DNA of 64,000 nt from Williamsia sterculiae (GTDB taxonomy: Bacteria; Actinomycetota; Actinomycetes; Mycobacteriales; Mycobacteriaceae): NCBI RefSeq assembly GCF_900156495.1, contig NZ_FTNT01000014.1, positions 62,001-126,000 of the forward strand, in the 5' to 3' direction. The position numbers and the translations under genes were made by a program. The notes beneath the pieces were generated by a model. The model saw only the letters and a program-made list of their open reading frames with translations, did no database searches and was not told where the DNA came from. Positions 44,747 to 53,874 of the stretch are shown in pieces; the stretch's first letter is position 1; each line of letters opens with the position of its first letter.

Positions 44747-45508
44747 TCAGATGGGCAGGCGACGGAAGATCGGGCGCGGGATGTGCCGCAGCACCGTCAT
44801 GATGAACCGGAAGGGTGGGGGCGCCCACACCAGACTCTTGCCCTTCTCCGCCGACAACACGGCCAGTTGTGCCACGTCCTCCTTGTTCACCGTCAGCGGC
44901 GCCTCCTTGACGTGTGCCGACAGTCGGGTGCGGACCTGCCCGGGGCGGATCACCAGCACGTGGACGCCGTCATCGGCGAGGGCCTCGCCGAGTCCGAGAT
45001 AGAAGCCGTCGAGTCCGGCCTTGGAGGAGCCGTAGACGAAATTGGAGCGGCGGACGCGCTCGCCGGCAACCGAACTCATCGCGATGATCTGTCCGTGGCC
45101 CTGGGCCCGGAGTCTCTCGCCGAGCAACACACCCACCGACACCGCGGCGGTGTAGTTGATCTGCACCTCGGTGACGGCCTTGCGCTGGTCCTGCCAGACC
45201 TCTTCGTCGTCGAACTGCACCCCGAAGGCGACGATGGCGACATCGATGTCCCGCTCGGCGAAGGCCTCGGCGATCACCGCGGGATGGGTGTCCGTGGCGG
45301 TGGCGTCGAAGTCGACACGCCGCACCGACAGTGCTCCCGCGTCGGTCATCTGCTGGACCGCCGCGTCACCGGTGGGGTCACCGGGGAGGATGGCCAGCAC
45401 CACGTGCATGGGCCCCTTGCGCAGGTACTCCTCGCAGATGGCCAGGCCGATCTCGGAGGAGCCGCCGAGCAGCAGCAGGGATTGCGGGACGCCGACGGCG
45501 TTGAGCAT
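44747..45508 (-). CDS. dprE2: Decaprenylphosphoryl-2-keto-ribose reductase DprE2
   Basis: 253 residues, short-chain dehydrogenase fold. [20 protein letters not shown] is the nucleotide-binding Gly motif, with catalytic Ser ([10 protein letters not shown]) and YGSSKAGLD (YxxxK). DprE2 reduces the keto intermediate made by DprE1 to decaprenyl-phospho-arabinose, the sole arabinose donor for arabinan. It lies 63 nt after dprE1 in the same direction. Confidence 0.95.
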   Translation of the reverse strand: MLNAVGVPQSLLLLGGSSEIGLAICEEYLRKGPMHVVLAILPGDPTGDAAVQQMTDAGALSVRRVDFDATATDTHPAVIAEAFAERDIDVAIVAFGVQFDDEEVWQDQRKAVTEVQINYTAAVSVGVLLGERLRAQGHGQIIAMSSVAGERVRRSNFVYGSSKAGLDGFYLGLGEALADDGVHVLVIRPGQVRTRLSAHVKEAPLTVNKEDVAQLAVLSAEKGKSLVWAPPPFRFIMTVLRHIPRPIFRRLPI

Positions 45509-45571
45509 GAGAGTCCTTCTGTCGCGGTCAGTGGTGTGCGGTGCCGATGCCGGTCTCCGACGAGCGCTGGG

Positions 45572-46987
45572 TCAGACGAGTTCCAGTCGGCGCGCCATGT
45601 CGGAGACGAACACCCCGGTGGGGTCGACGCGGCGCCGGGTTGCGACCCATTCGTCGATCCGCGGGTACATGGCGTGGAACGTCGCGGCCGTGGTGCGGGA
45701 GTCCTTGGCGGTGTAGAGACGTCCCCCCATGGCCAGCACGCGGCGGTCGAGGTCGGTGAGGAACTCGTGCAGGCCCGGCTTGATGGGAAAGTCGACACAG
45801 ATGTTCCACCCTTCCATGGGGAAACTCAGCGGCGCCTGGTTACCCGGTCCGAACACCTTGAACACGTTGAGGAAGCTGACGTGTCCGGAGGCCTGGATGT
45901 CGACGATGATGCGCTTGAACTCCTCGATCGCCTCGATGGGGACGATGAACTGGTACTGCAGGAATCCGTTGGACCCGTAGGCACGGTTCCAGTCCCCGAA
46001 CAGGTCCAACGGGTGATAGAACTTCGTCAGGTTCTGGATCTTGCCGGTGTAGTTGCCACCCATCCGGTAGTAGGCCTCGCCGACGATCGCGAAGTCGAGC
46101 TTGTTGGCCAGGCCGTTGGGGAAGACGTCGGGGAAGCGCAGCAGGGTCTTGCCGGTGAACGCCAGCGGGTTCTTGGCGAACTCGTCGGGCAACTGGTCGA
46201 GGCGGGCCAGCGACCCGCGGGAGAACGTACCGCGCCCCAGCTTCGGTGGTTTGCTGATCGCGTCGAACCAGCCGGAACTGTAGGTGTAGTTGTTCTCGCT
46301 GCCGTCGGTGTGCAACGCGATGGTCTCGTCGAGGCTGCGGGTCACTGCACCGTCGGCGATGAAGTACGCCGTCTCGGTGTGGGTCATCACGATCTTGGCG
46401 CGCAGGATCAGTCCGGTCAGTCCGATGCCGCCGACGGTGGCCCAGAAGATGGACGCGTCGGGGTCGTCGTCGGTGCCGGTGGGGGACACGGTGATCACTC
46501 GGCCGTCGGCCAGCAGCAGGGTAATCTCGACGACGTGGTTGCCGAAGCTGCCCGCGCTGTGGTGGTTCTTGCCGTGGATGTCGTGGGCGATGGCGCCACC
46601 GACGGTGACCTGACGCGTACCGGGAAGCACCGGTACCCACAGTCCATACGGCAGTGCCGCCTTCATCAGCGTGTCGAGGTCCACCCCGGCGTCGACATCG
46701 GCGATGCCGGTCTCGTCGTCGATGCGGTGAATCCGCCGCAACCGCGTCATGTCGATGGTCAGCCCACCGGAGTTCTGGGCCGACTCGTTGTAGGAGCGGC
46801 CCAGACCGCGGGCGATGACGCCGCGCTGCAGGTACGAGGGTTTGTCGGCGTTGTCGTCGGCGACCCGGGCGACCGCATCGGCGATGACCTCGACGTCGGG
46901 GGTGCTGAGCACCTGTCCCTCGATGGGGGTGGTGCGTGACCACCCCACCAGGGTGCGGGTCTCGATGGGGAGATCTGTAGTGGACAT
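45572..46987 (-). CDS. dprE1: Decaprenylphosphoryl-ribose 2-oxidase DprE1
   Basis: 471 residues, FAD enzyme of the vanillyl-alcohol oxidase type. [20 protein letters not shown] and [20 protein letters not shown] are the FAD-binding segments. [10 protein letters not shown] keeps the cysteine (residue 397 here, Cys387 in M. tuberculosis) attacked by benzothiazinone drugs. It oxidises decaprenyl-phospho-ribose at C2. A TAGGGT element lies 8 nt from the ATG, suggesting a leaderless transcript for the dprE1-dprE2-aftA-hydrolase operon. Confidence 0.96.
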   Translation of the reverse strand: MSTTDLPIETRTLVGWSRTTPIEGQVLSTPDVEVIADAVARVADDNADKPSYLQRGVIARGLGRSYNESAQNSGGLTIDMTRLRRIHRIDDETGIADVDAGVDLDTLMKAALPYGLWVPVLPGTRQVTVGGAIAHDIHGKNHHSAGSFGNHVVEITLLLADGRVITVSPTGTDDDPDASIFWATVGGIGLTGLILRAKIVMTHTETAYFIADGAVTRSLDETIALHTDGSENNYTYSSGWFDAISKPPKLGRGTFSRGSLARLDQLPDEFAKNPLAFTGKTLLRFPDVFPNGLANKLDFAIVGEAYYRMGGNYTGKIQNLTKFYHPLDLFGDWNRAYGSNGFLQYQFIVPIEAIEEFKRIIVDIQASGHVSFLNVFKVFGPGNQAPLSFPMEGWNICVDFPIKPGLHEFLTDLDRRVLAMGGRLYTAKDSRTTAATFHAMYPRIDEWVATRRRVDPTGVFVSDMARRLELV

Positions 46988-46995
46988 CGCTGGTC

Positions 46996-47001
46996 ACCCT
47001 A
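46996..47001 (-). promoter_or_regulatory. Putative -10 element of dprE1 (leaderless)
   Basis: TAGGGT on the minus strand, 8 nt before the ATG at 46987, the same spacing as at embC and embA. Confidence 0.45.
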
Positions 47002-47072
47002 CCTGCCGTGGATTGTCATCCCGGCTGTGTGAAGGCATCCGGCGGGCCGTGCCGTTCTGGTACGACTATCCG

Positions 47073-47870
47073 ATGACCACCAGGACTGTCTTCATCACCG
47101 GTGCGGCCGCGGGAATCGGCCGCGCGACCGCTCTCGGCTTCGCCAAGCGGGGCTACACCGTCGGCGCCTTCGACATCGACGACGCGGGACTGGCGACGTT
47201 GTCCGCGGAGATCGAGGCGCTCGGCGCCACCGCCGTGGTCGGGCACCTCGACGTGACCGACGCCGAGGAGTTCGCCACCCGGCTCCGTGAGTTCGTGGCC
47301 CAGGCGGGTGGACGGCTGGACGTCCTGGTCAACAACGCGGGCATCCTGGTCGGCGGGCGATTCGAGGAGATCCCGGTGGAGAAGCTGCATCGGGAGGTCG
47401 ACATCAACTGCAAGGGCGTGGTGAACGGCCTGCACGCCGGGTTCGAGCACCTGCGCGCCACCCCGGGTTCGGTGGCCATCAATCTGGCGTCGGCGTCGGC
47501 GATCTACGGTCAGGCCGAACTCGCCGACTACAGCGCCACCAAACACTTCGTCCGGGGGATCACCGAGGCTCTGGACATCGAGTGGGGCGCGTACGGCGTG
47601 CGGGTGGTGGCCATCTGGCCGTTGTTCGTCCAGACGGCGATGACCACCAACCTCAAGACCAACAGCACCGAGCGGATGGGCATCAAACTGGGCCCCCAGG
47701 ACGTCGCAGACCGGATCCTCGACGCGGCCGAGCCGAACCGCTTCAGCAAGGCCATCCACCAGGTGCACTACACGGTCGGCAACCAGACGCGCTTCCTGCA
47801 GGAAGCCGCCCGGTTCTCCCCCGTCTACCTGACCCGGGTGGTCAACAGGGCGATCGCCAAAGCCCACTGA
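47073..47870 (+). CDS. Short-chain dehydrogenase/reductase
   Basis: 265 residues. TVFITGAAAGIGRATALGFA is the NAD(P)-binding motif, DVLVNNAGILV is the NNAG motif, and Ser (NLASASAIYG) with YSATKHFVRG (YxxxK) completes the classical SDR set. Substrate unknown. It is divergent from dprE1 and convergent with the lipase, the gap being entirely filled by a repeat array. Confidence 0.92.
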   Translation: MTTRTVFITGAAAGIGRATALGFAKRGYTVGAFDIDDAGLATLSAEIEALGATAVVGHLDVTDAEEFATRLREFVAQAGGRLDVLVNNAGILVGGRFEEIPVEKLHREVDINCKGVVNGLHAGFEHLRATPGSVAINLASASAIYGQAELADYSATKHFVRGITEALDIEWGAYGVRVVAIWPLFVQTAMTTNLKTNSTERMGIKLGPQDVADRILDAAEPNRFSKAIHQVHYTVGNQTRFLQEAARFSPVYLTRVVNRAIAKAH

Positions 47871-48002
47871 ACAACGGCCCGTTGGGCGTGAACAACGGCC
47901 CGCTCGGCGTACCGACACCCGTCGAGTGGGCCGACATCCCCGTCGAGTGGGCCGACATCCCCGTCGAGTGGGCCGTTGTAGGGCTCGAGTGGGCCGTTGT
48001 CA
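47871..48002. repeat. 21-nt-period inverted repeat array 2 (2 forward and 4 reverse units)
   Basis: Forward units ACAACGGCCCG start at 47871 and 47892. Reverse units with core CGAGTGGGCC start at 47923, 47944, 47965 and 47986. All spacings within an orientation are exactly 21 nt. The array begins on the base after the SDR stop and ends on the lipase stop (48000-48002), occupying the whole convergent gap. Same unit as the array beside embB. Confidence 0.82.
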
Positions 48003-49193
48003 CCGGAAGATGCGGTTCAGGAACGGCGTCGAATCGGCGACCGAGGCCAGCACCGTGCCTGCGTGGTCCTGGTTCGGGTAGACGTGCAATTCGACCGGCT
48101 GATTGTTGGCCCGCAACTGTGCGTACAGCGACAGCGCGGAGGGAGCCGGGACGTCACGGTCGAGCAGACCCTGGCCGAGGAAGATCGGCCGGTCGTACCC
48201 GGTGAACGGGGTCATGATCTGGTTGCGCAACGCGGTGGTCGCGCCGGGGACCGATGACAGCGGCCGGGTGAACAACCTGCCCAGGTTGACACCGTCGGCG
48301 AACGTCGAGAGCTCCGCGTAACACAGCGTCTCGGCCTTCGTCACCAGATCCCGGCCCTGTGCGGTGAGGATGTCGTTGAGCTTCAGCTCGGGATGCGCGT
48401 CGCGCAGACCGGCGAAGATGTACAGCGCGTAGGTGTTCAACGACTTGGTCAGCGGCACCGGCGGGAACGACGGGCCTGCCAGGTTGACGATGAGTTCGAT
48501 GTTGGCAGGCGTCCCGGTCGCGACCACCCCGCGGTAGTCGAGGCCGGACCCGCGACTGAACTCGGTGGCGTAGCGCGCGCCGTTCATGGCGGCACCGGCA
48601 CCCTGCGACTGCCCGACGATCCCCCACCTCCGCGACAGCGGCAGCCCCATCTGCTGCGATGCCTTCACGGAGTCGACGATCGAATGCGCCTCCACCTTGC
48701 CGTTGAGGTAGCTCATCAGGCCGGGGGTGCCCTGACCGACGTAGTCGGTCCCGACCACCGCGTACCCCAGCCGCAGGAAATGCGACAGGTAGGCGGCATC
48801 ACGGTCGGTGGCGGGTTGCGCCGACGGCGTGCAACCGTCCCCGAGACCGACGGTGCCGTGCGCCCAGCCGATGACCGGCCACCCGCCTCTGGGTGCCTGT
48901 CCCGCGGGCAGGAACACCTCGGCCGTGCTCACCGCGCGTTTCCCGAACTGATCGGGTGTGGAGTAGAGGATGCGCCGCGACACGGCGGCGTTCGGCACAC
49001 CGAGTCCGGCGGCCAGCGTTCGGTCCGCGATGAGCGTGCCGTCTCGCACCGGGATCGGACCGGAGTAGTAGCGGACGTCGAGACCCGACCAGTTGGGCGG
49101 TCCCGTGGGTGGTGCGGCCACCGCCGGTGCGGCCAGGATCCCGGCCGCGACCATCGTTCCGACCAACACCCCGACCACCCGCATACATCTCAT
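48000..49193 (-). CDS. Secreted LIP-family lipase/esterase
   Basis: 397 residues with a signal peptide (VVGVLVGTMVAAGILAAPAVA, cleavage about residue 27). An alpha/beta hydrolase of the secretory lipase (LIP) family: GQSQGAGAAM nucleophile elbow, WAHGTVGLGDGCTPS oxyanion region and HVYPNQDHAG with the catalytic His. It probably cleaves short- or medium-chain esters outside the cell. Confidence 0.9.
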   Translation of the reverse strand: MRCMRVVGVLVGTMVAAGILAAPAVAAPPTGPPNWSGLDVRYYSGPIPVRDGTLIADRTLAAGLGVPNAAVSRRILYSTPDQFGKRAVSTAEVFLPAGQAPRGGWPVIGWAHGTVGLGDGCTPSAQPATDRDAAYLSHFLRLGYAVVGTDYVGQGTPGLMSYLNGKVEAHSIVDSVKASQQMGLPLSRRWGIVGQSQGAGAAMNGARYATEFSRGSGLDYRGVVATGTPANIELIVNLAGPSFPPVPLTKSLNTYALYIFAGLRDAHPELKLNDILTAQGRDLVTKAETLCYAELSTFADGVNLGRLFTRPLSSVPGATTALRNQIMTPFTGYDRPIFLGQGLLDRDVPAPSALSLYAQLRANNQPVELHVYPNQDHAGTVLASVADSTPFLNRIFR

Positions 49194-49274
49194 GCGCTGA
49201 CCGTAGACCCGCTCGCGACCGTTGAGTGGGTATATGCGAGTGAGCGGGCGCGGTCGCGGCAGAATGCGGTCGAC

Positions 49275-49280
49275 TAGGGT
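49275..49280 (+). promoter_or_regulatory. Putative -10 element of the GtrA-type gene (leaderless)
   Basis: TAGGGT, 7 nt before the GTG at 49288; the same hexamer as at dprE1. Confidence 0.4.
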
Positions 49281-49287
49281 GTGGGCC

Positions 49288-49782
49288 GTGACCGACGAGG
49301 CGAGAGATCCCCATCACCATCACGAGGACTTCGCCAGTCCGCACGCACCCATGCCGATCGAGTTGCCCCTCGACGACCAGGAGGCGTCCACCGACGTCGA
49401 TCTGAGGACCCAGCTCATCCGGTTCGTCATCACCGGTGCCGGGTCCGGTGTCCTCGACTTCGGGTTGACCCTGATCGTCCAGTACGGGTTCGGCGCACCG
49501 GAGTGGTTGGCCAAGGCCATCGGTTTCATCGCGGGCACCACCACCGCCTACCTGGTCAACCGACGCTGGACCTTCCGCGCCGAGCCCAGCACCGCGCGCT
49601 TCGTCGCGGTGGCGCTGCTGTACCTGGTCACGTTCGCCGTCCAGGTCGGTATCTACACCGGCCTGTCACGGGTGTGGCCGGAGGAGTTCCTCTACAGCCT
49701 CATCGCCTACGTCATCGCTCAGGGCACGGCCACCGTCATCAATTTCGTGGTACAGCGCACAGTCATCTTCCGTATCCGCTGA
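49288..49782 (+). CDS. GtrA/Rv3789-type membrane protein
   Basis: 164 residues with an acidic, His-rich N-terminal tail and four membrane helices (FVITGAGSGVLDFGLTLIVQ, FIAGTTTAYLVNRRWTFRAE). GtrA-family proteins help sugar-lipid carriers across the membrane; Rv3789, next to dprE1 in M. tuberculosis, has been proposed to act with decaprenyl-phospho-arabinose or as an anchor for AftA. It is near but not adjacent to dprE1 here and on the opposite strand. Start at GTG 49288 (MTDEARDPHHHHEDFASPHA). Confidence 0.85.
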   Translation: MTDEARDPHHHHEDFASPHAPMPIELPLDDQEASTDVDLRTQLIRFVITGAGSGVLDFGLTLIVQYGFGAPEWLAKAIGFIAGTTTAYLVNRRWTFRAEPSTARFVAVALLYLVTFAVQVGIYTGLSRVWPEEFLYSLIAYVIAQGTATVINFVVQRTVIFRIR

Positions 49783-49931
49783 CCTGCGGCGTCGCGAACC
49801 TGTGCGCGCGACCAGCGCCCTCACAGGTCGATGCGATCTCGTCGGAAGCGAATCGCAAGGTGGTGTCAATACTTTCATTCATGTCAGGCGGTCATCCCCG
49901 ACTGCCGGCGGTGAAATGAAAGGCAAGACAT

Positions 49932-50051
49932 ATGAATTGGCTGTACACCATCTTCCCGTGGCTCGCGCCGAAGGCTCCGATCAACAACCGTCGTCGGCAG
50001 CAGCAGCCCACCGCGCCGCGTGACAACCGGAACCAGCCCGGACGTCGCTGA
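49932..50051 (+). CDS. Small ORF, 39 residues
   Basis: MNWLYTIFPWLAPKAPINNR followed by a Gln/Arg-rich tail (RRQQQPTAPRDNRNQPGRR). A short amphipathic N-terminal segment with a basic tail would suit membrane association. AAAGG upstream is a modest ribosome binding site, and a strong terminator begins 21 nt after the stop, which together support a real transcript. The family is unknown. It is the only gene-like content in the stretch from 49783 to 50202. Confidence 0.45.
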   Translation: MNWLYTIFPWLAPKAPINNRRRQQQPTAPRDNRNQPGRR

Positions 50052-50071
50052 GCGACACCCCACGCACCCAC

Positions 50072-50104
50072 CGGGCCCGGTGACATCACATGTCACCGGG
50101 CCCG
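50072..50104 (+). terminator. Strong 14-bp hairpin terminator
   Basis: CGGGCCCGGTGACA (50072-50085) and its exact complement TGTCACCGGGCCCG (50091-50104) with a 5-nt loop, placed after the 39-codon ORF and before the ABC transporter gene. Confidence 0.7.
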
Positions 50105-50202
50105 TGCCGTGCCCCGAGCGGTGAACCGTCGCAGGAGTCGACGGTCGTCGAGACTCACACGGCCACAACACGATCGTCCATCCTCCGAGAGGTTGTCTGC
50201 CG

Positions 50203-51936
50203 GTGTTCGCACCCCGCCCCATGACGCTGCGCAGCGCGCTGCGCAGATTCGCTCCCTATCTGTCCGGCTTCCGATGGCGCCTGGCTGCCGCGTCCGTGTT
50301 CGGCCTCGTCGCAATGGTCTGCGACATCCTGGCCATCGCGGTCTTCGCCGACATCATCGACCACGCGGTGGTGGGTGGTCATGTCGACCTGTTGCTGCGG
50401 TCCGGCGTGGGATGGCTGCTCATCGCGATGGTCGGACTGGTCGCCGGTTGGGTCAGCCGGATGATCGCCACCACCACCGCCGAACGGGTGGTGCTGCGAC
50501 TGCGCGACGACCTCTACGGCCACATCCAACGACTCGGCGCACCGATGCGGGCGCGCTTCGGTACCGGCGATCTGGTGGCCCGACTGACCGCCGACACCGA
50601 GGAGGTCGAGTATCTGATCAGCACGGGGATCCTGCGCGGGGCCATCGCGGCGGTCAGTGCGGTCGGGTTCGGCCTGGCCGCATTCCTCGTCAACTGGCGC
50701 CTGGCCCTGCTCGCGGTGGTCATGGTGCCCGTGCTGGCCGGCATCTCCTCCGGTGTCGGGCGGTTGGTGCGGCGGGCGTCGCGCGCCGAACGTGCCCACA
50801 ACGGTCACCTCACCGCCCTGCTCACCGAAGGCGTGGAGCACGCGGAGGCCATCGCCGCGGACAACCAGTCCGACCGACACCGCACGGTGGCCCACGGAAT
50901 CGGTGACCGGTTGCGGCGGGCGCGGGTGCGGGCCACCGCCGCGGGGGAGACCTACGCCGGTCTGACGACGATGGTCGAGATGGTCGGCGTGCTCGGGGTG
51001 CTGGCCGTCGGCGTGTGGCAGATCTCCACTGGTCAGCTCACGTTCGGCGGCCTGATCTCGGTGGTCGGGTTCCTCGGCTATGTTTTCCCGCAGTTGCGCG
51101 ACCTCGGCGAGCTCGTCGTCGCGATCACCTCGGCGACCGCGTCGGCCGAACGGATCGCCGGCGTGCTGGACACCCGCGTCCCGGTCGGCGATCCCCTACC
51201 CGATCCGCTCGCGCCGGATCCGTTACGGGGCGCGCTGCGGTTGCGCGAGGTCACCCTGCGCAATCCGGGGATGGCTGCGCCGGTGGTCGACCGTGCCGAT
51301 CTCGAGATCCGGGAGGGGGAGGTGGTCGCGATCACCGGGGTGAGCGGTGCGGGCAAGTCGACGCTGGCGAGCGCGTTGTCCCGGCTGATCGACCCGGTGC
51401 ACGGGTCCATCAGCATCGGCGACGTGGACCTGCGGGCGGTGCCGGTGCGCACCGTCCGGGACAGCGTCGCCCTGCTCCCGCAGCGCTCGGCGATCCTCGC
51501 GGGCACGGTGGCCGAGAACATCGCCTTCGGCCGCCCCGAGGCCACCGAGGACGAGATCCGTGCGGCGACCGCTCTGGCCGGCGCCGACGACGTGGTCGCG
51601 GGCCTGCCGCGGGGGTATCGAACCGACCTCACCACCGGTGGGGGCAGTCTGTCGGGTGGGCAGCGGCAACGGATCGCGTTGGCCCGGGCGATGTTGCGCG
51701 ACACCCCGATCCTGGTCCTCGACGAGCCGACCACCGGTGTCGACGACGGCCATGTCACCGCGTTGACCTCTGTGTTACGGGGTATGAGCGGTGCGCGGAC
51801 CGTACTGGTGATCACCCACGACTCCCGCCTGCTGTGCGGTGTGGACCGGGTGTTGCGATTGATCGACGGGCAGTTCGTCGACGGCACCGCGATGCGGGTT
51901 CGCCGGCTACCGGGGGAGGCTGTGCGCGTGGGTTAG
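50203..51936 (+). CDS. ABC half-transporter (fused membrane and ATPase domains)
   Basis: 577 residues (571 if translation begins at ATG 50221). Six membrane helices in the N-terminal half, ABC ATPase in the C-terminal half: Walker A GVSGAGKST, Q-loop LPQRSAILAG, signature LSGGQRQRIA, Walker B ILVLDEPTTGVDDGH, H-loop VITHDSR. Probably a homodimeric exporter. The substrate is unknown. Same strand as glfT2 downstream, separated by a likely promoter at its own stop codon. Confidence 0.9.
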   Translation: MFAPRPMTLRSALRRFAPYLSGFRWRLAAASVFGLVAMVCDILAIAVFADIIDHAVVGGHVDLLLRSGVGWLLIAMVGLVAGWVSRMIATTTAERVVLRLRDDLYGHIQRLGAPMRARFGTGDLVARLTADTEEVEYLISTGILRGAIAAVSAVGFGLAAFLVNWRLALLAVVMVPVLAGISSGVGRLVRRASRAERAHNGHLTALLTEGVEHAEAIAADNQSDRHRTVAHGIGDRLRRARVRATAAGETYAGLTTMVEMVGVLGVLAVGVWQISTGQLTFGGLISVVGFLGYVFPQLRDLGELVVAITSATASAERIAGVLDTRVPVGDPLPDPLAPDPLRGALRLREVTLRNPGMAAPVVDRADLEIREGEVVAITGVSGAGKSTLASALSRLIDPVHGSISIGDVDLRAVPVRTVRDSVALLPQRSAILAGTVAENIAFGRPEATEDEIRAATALAGADDVVAGLPRGYRTDLTTGGGSLSGGQRQRIALARAMLRDTPILVLDEPTTGVDDGHVTALTSVLRGMSGARTVLVITHDSRLLCGVDRVLRLIDGQFVDGTAMRVRRLPGEAVRVG

Positions 51937-51939
51937 TCT
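51934..51939 (+). promoter_or_regulatory. Putative -10 element of glfT2
   Basis: TAGTCT overlaps the ABC transporter stop codon and lies about 35 nt before the glfT2 start, giving a short leader. Confidence 0.35.
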
Positions 51940-51972
51940 CGAAGCGCCCGTCCGTCGAGCGCAGAAACTGGG

Positions 51973-53874
51973 GTGTTCATGGTCACCGGTTCATCCACCG
52001 CCGTCGCCGCCACCGGCTCATCCGTCGAGGTCGGTGCCGAGCCGATCGCCGATGGTCGCCTGCTCGCCCAGCGCACGCTGTTCACCGGCCCGCATCGACG
52101 GGTTGCCGAGGGCATGTACGTCGCCGCGTTCCCCGGCACCGCACGCGCCACCCGCGAGCGCATCCGGTTGCTGTCGGGGACGACGGTCAGCACCAACACC
52201 TACTTCGGTCGTTTCGCGGCGAGCTTCTGGCAGCGGTACACCGAGGTGGACACGGTGCGGCTGGAATTCGACCACGAGTGCACCCCGGATGCCGAGCTGC
52301 GGGTCGCCGTCAACGCCTCGGACTCCAGTGGACGGCCGCGCCCCGTCGACGTCTACGACCTGTCCGGGACCGGGCACGCCGCCATCGACATCCCGTTACC
52401 CCGTTTCGTCGACGGCGGCGGGGTCTGGTTCGACCTGAACGTCTTCGCCGGTGAGGCGAGTGTCTCCGACGTACGGTGGACGGTCGCCGCGCCCGAGCGG
52501 TTCCGCCCGTCGTCGGTGGTGATCTGCACCCACAACCGTCCCGAGGACTGCCTGTCGACGATCACCGCTCTCGCCTCCGACCCCGTGGCGATGTCGTGTG
52601 TGGACGTGGTCTACGTGGTGGACCAGGGCAGCGATCGCGTCGCCGACAAGGACCGCTTCGAGCTGGTTCAGGGGTTGCTCGGCGACAAGCTGCGATACCT
52701 GACCCAGCCCAACCTGGGCGGGGCCGGCGGATTCAACCGCGGCATCTATGAACTCACGGCGGGTGGCCGCTGTGAGACCAACATCGTGGTCATGGACGAC
52801 GACATCCTCTGCGAGCCGGAAACCGTGCTGCGGATGTCGGCCTTCGCGAACAAGACCGTGCAACCGCTGCTGGTGGGTGCGCAGATGCTGCTGCTGTCGG
52901 AGACCTACCGGGTGCACATGACCGCGGAGTGGGAGGCCCTGGACCAGTTGCGGGCCGGACGCCCGACCGCCTATGCGTACCAGGGGCGCAACATGCTCAC
53001 CCACCAGCAGGATGCGCGGTCGGTGGCCGGGTGGAACGGGTGGTGGTCGTGTCTGCTCCCCGCCGAGGCGGTGACCGCCGAGAGCCTGTCGATCCCACTG
53101 TTCTTCCAGTGGGACGACATCGAGTTCGGCATCCGCGCCCGGTTGCACGGGTTCCCGACCGTGACACTGCCCAACGCCGGCGTCTGGCACGCGGATTTCC
53201 ACCTCAAGGATTACGACGACTGGTCGCGGTATTTCAGCTGGCGCAACGCGCTCATCGTCGCGGCCATCCACACGCCGTTCGACGGTGCCCACTTCGCCAA
53301 GGTGGTCGCCACCGAGATCGGCAGCCACATCGTCTCCATGCAGTACGGCTTGGCTGCGACCTTCCTGCTGGCGGTCCGGGACTTCTTGGCCGGGCCGGCC
53401 GTGTTGCACGACGGCGGGCAGTCGAAGTTGGCGCAGCTCAAGGAGTTGCGCTCGCACTACGCCGACACGGTGGTGCGGTCGGCCGCCGAGGTCGGCAAGG
53501 AGGGCGATCCCAACACCCAGATCTCCAAGAAGGGCCACGAACCTCGGGAGGACCGGGAGACACAGGTTCTGCTCAAGCGGGTGGCCAAGCAATATCTGGG
53601 GAAGGTGTCCAGCGCACCGGTGGCCATCGCCGCCGACGACGCGCGGTGGTGGCATGTCTCGCTGTTCGACAACGCGGTGGTCACCGACTCGTCGCAGACC
53701 GGGGTACGGATCCGGAGGCGCGACAAGGCGACCGCGGTACGTCTCGGTCGTGAGTTGGCGGAACTCTGTTGGCGATTGCGCAAGGACGCACCGCGGATGA
53801 GCCAGGAGTGGAGCGACGCGTTGCCCCAGTTGACCAGTCGGGAGAACTGGAAGCGGTTGTTTGACGGGGACTGA
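51973..53874 (+). CDS. glfT2: Galactofuranosyltransferase GlfT2
   Basis: 633 residues from GTG 51973 (ATG at 51979 also possible). Bifunctional polymerase that extends the galactan chain with alternating beta-1,5 and beta-1,6 galactofuranose from UDP-Galf on the inner face of the membrane. N-terminal beta-sandwich, then a GT-A domain: VVICTHNRPEDCLSTI, NLGGAGGFNRGIYEL, metal-binding VVMDDDILCEP, catalytic WDDIEFGIRARL, and VWHADFHLKDYDDW. Helical C-terminal region. Overlaps the following gene by 14 nt. Confidence 0.97.
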   Translation: MFMVTGSSTAVAATGSSVEVGAEPIADGRLLAQRTLFTGPHRRVAEGMYVAAFPGTARATRERIRLLSGTTVSTNTYFGRFAASFWQRYTEVDTVRLEFDHECTPDAELRVAVNASDSSGRPRPVDVYDLSGTGHAAIDIPLPRFVDGGGVWFDLNVFAGEASVSDVRWTVAAPERFRPSSVVICTHNRPEDCLSTITALASDPVAMSCVDVVYVVDQGSDRVADKDRFELVQGLLGDKLRYLTQPNLGGAGGFNRGIYELTAGGRCETNIVVMDDDILCEPETVLRMSAFANKTVQPLLVGAQMLLLSETYRVHMTAEWEALDQLRAGRPTAYAYQGRNMLTHQQDARSVAGWNGWWSCLLPAEAVTAESLSIPLFFQWDDIEFGIRARLHGFPTVTLPNAGVWHADFHLKDYDDWSRYFSWRNALIVAAIHTPFDGAHFAKVVATEIGSHIVSMQYGLAATFLLAVRDFLAGPAVLHDGGQSKLAQLKELRSHYADTVVRSAAEVGKEGDPNTQISKKGHEPREDRETQVLLKRVAKQYLGKVSSAPVAIAADDARWWHVSLFDNAVVTDSSQTGVRIRRRDKATAVRLGRELAELCWRLRKDAPRMSQEWSDALPQLTSRENWKRLFDGD

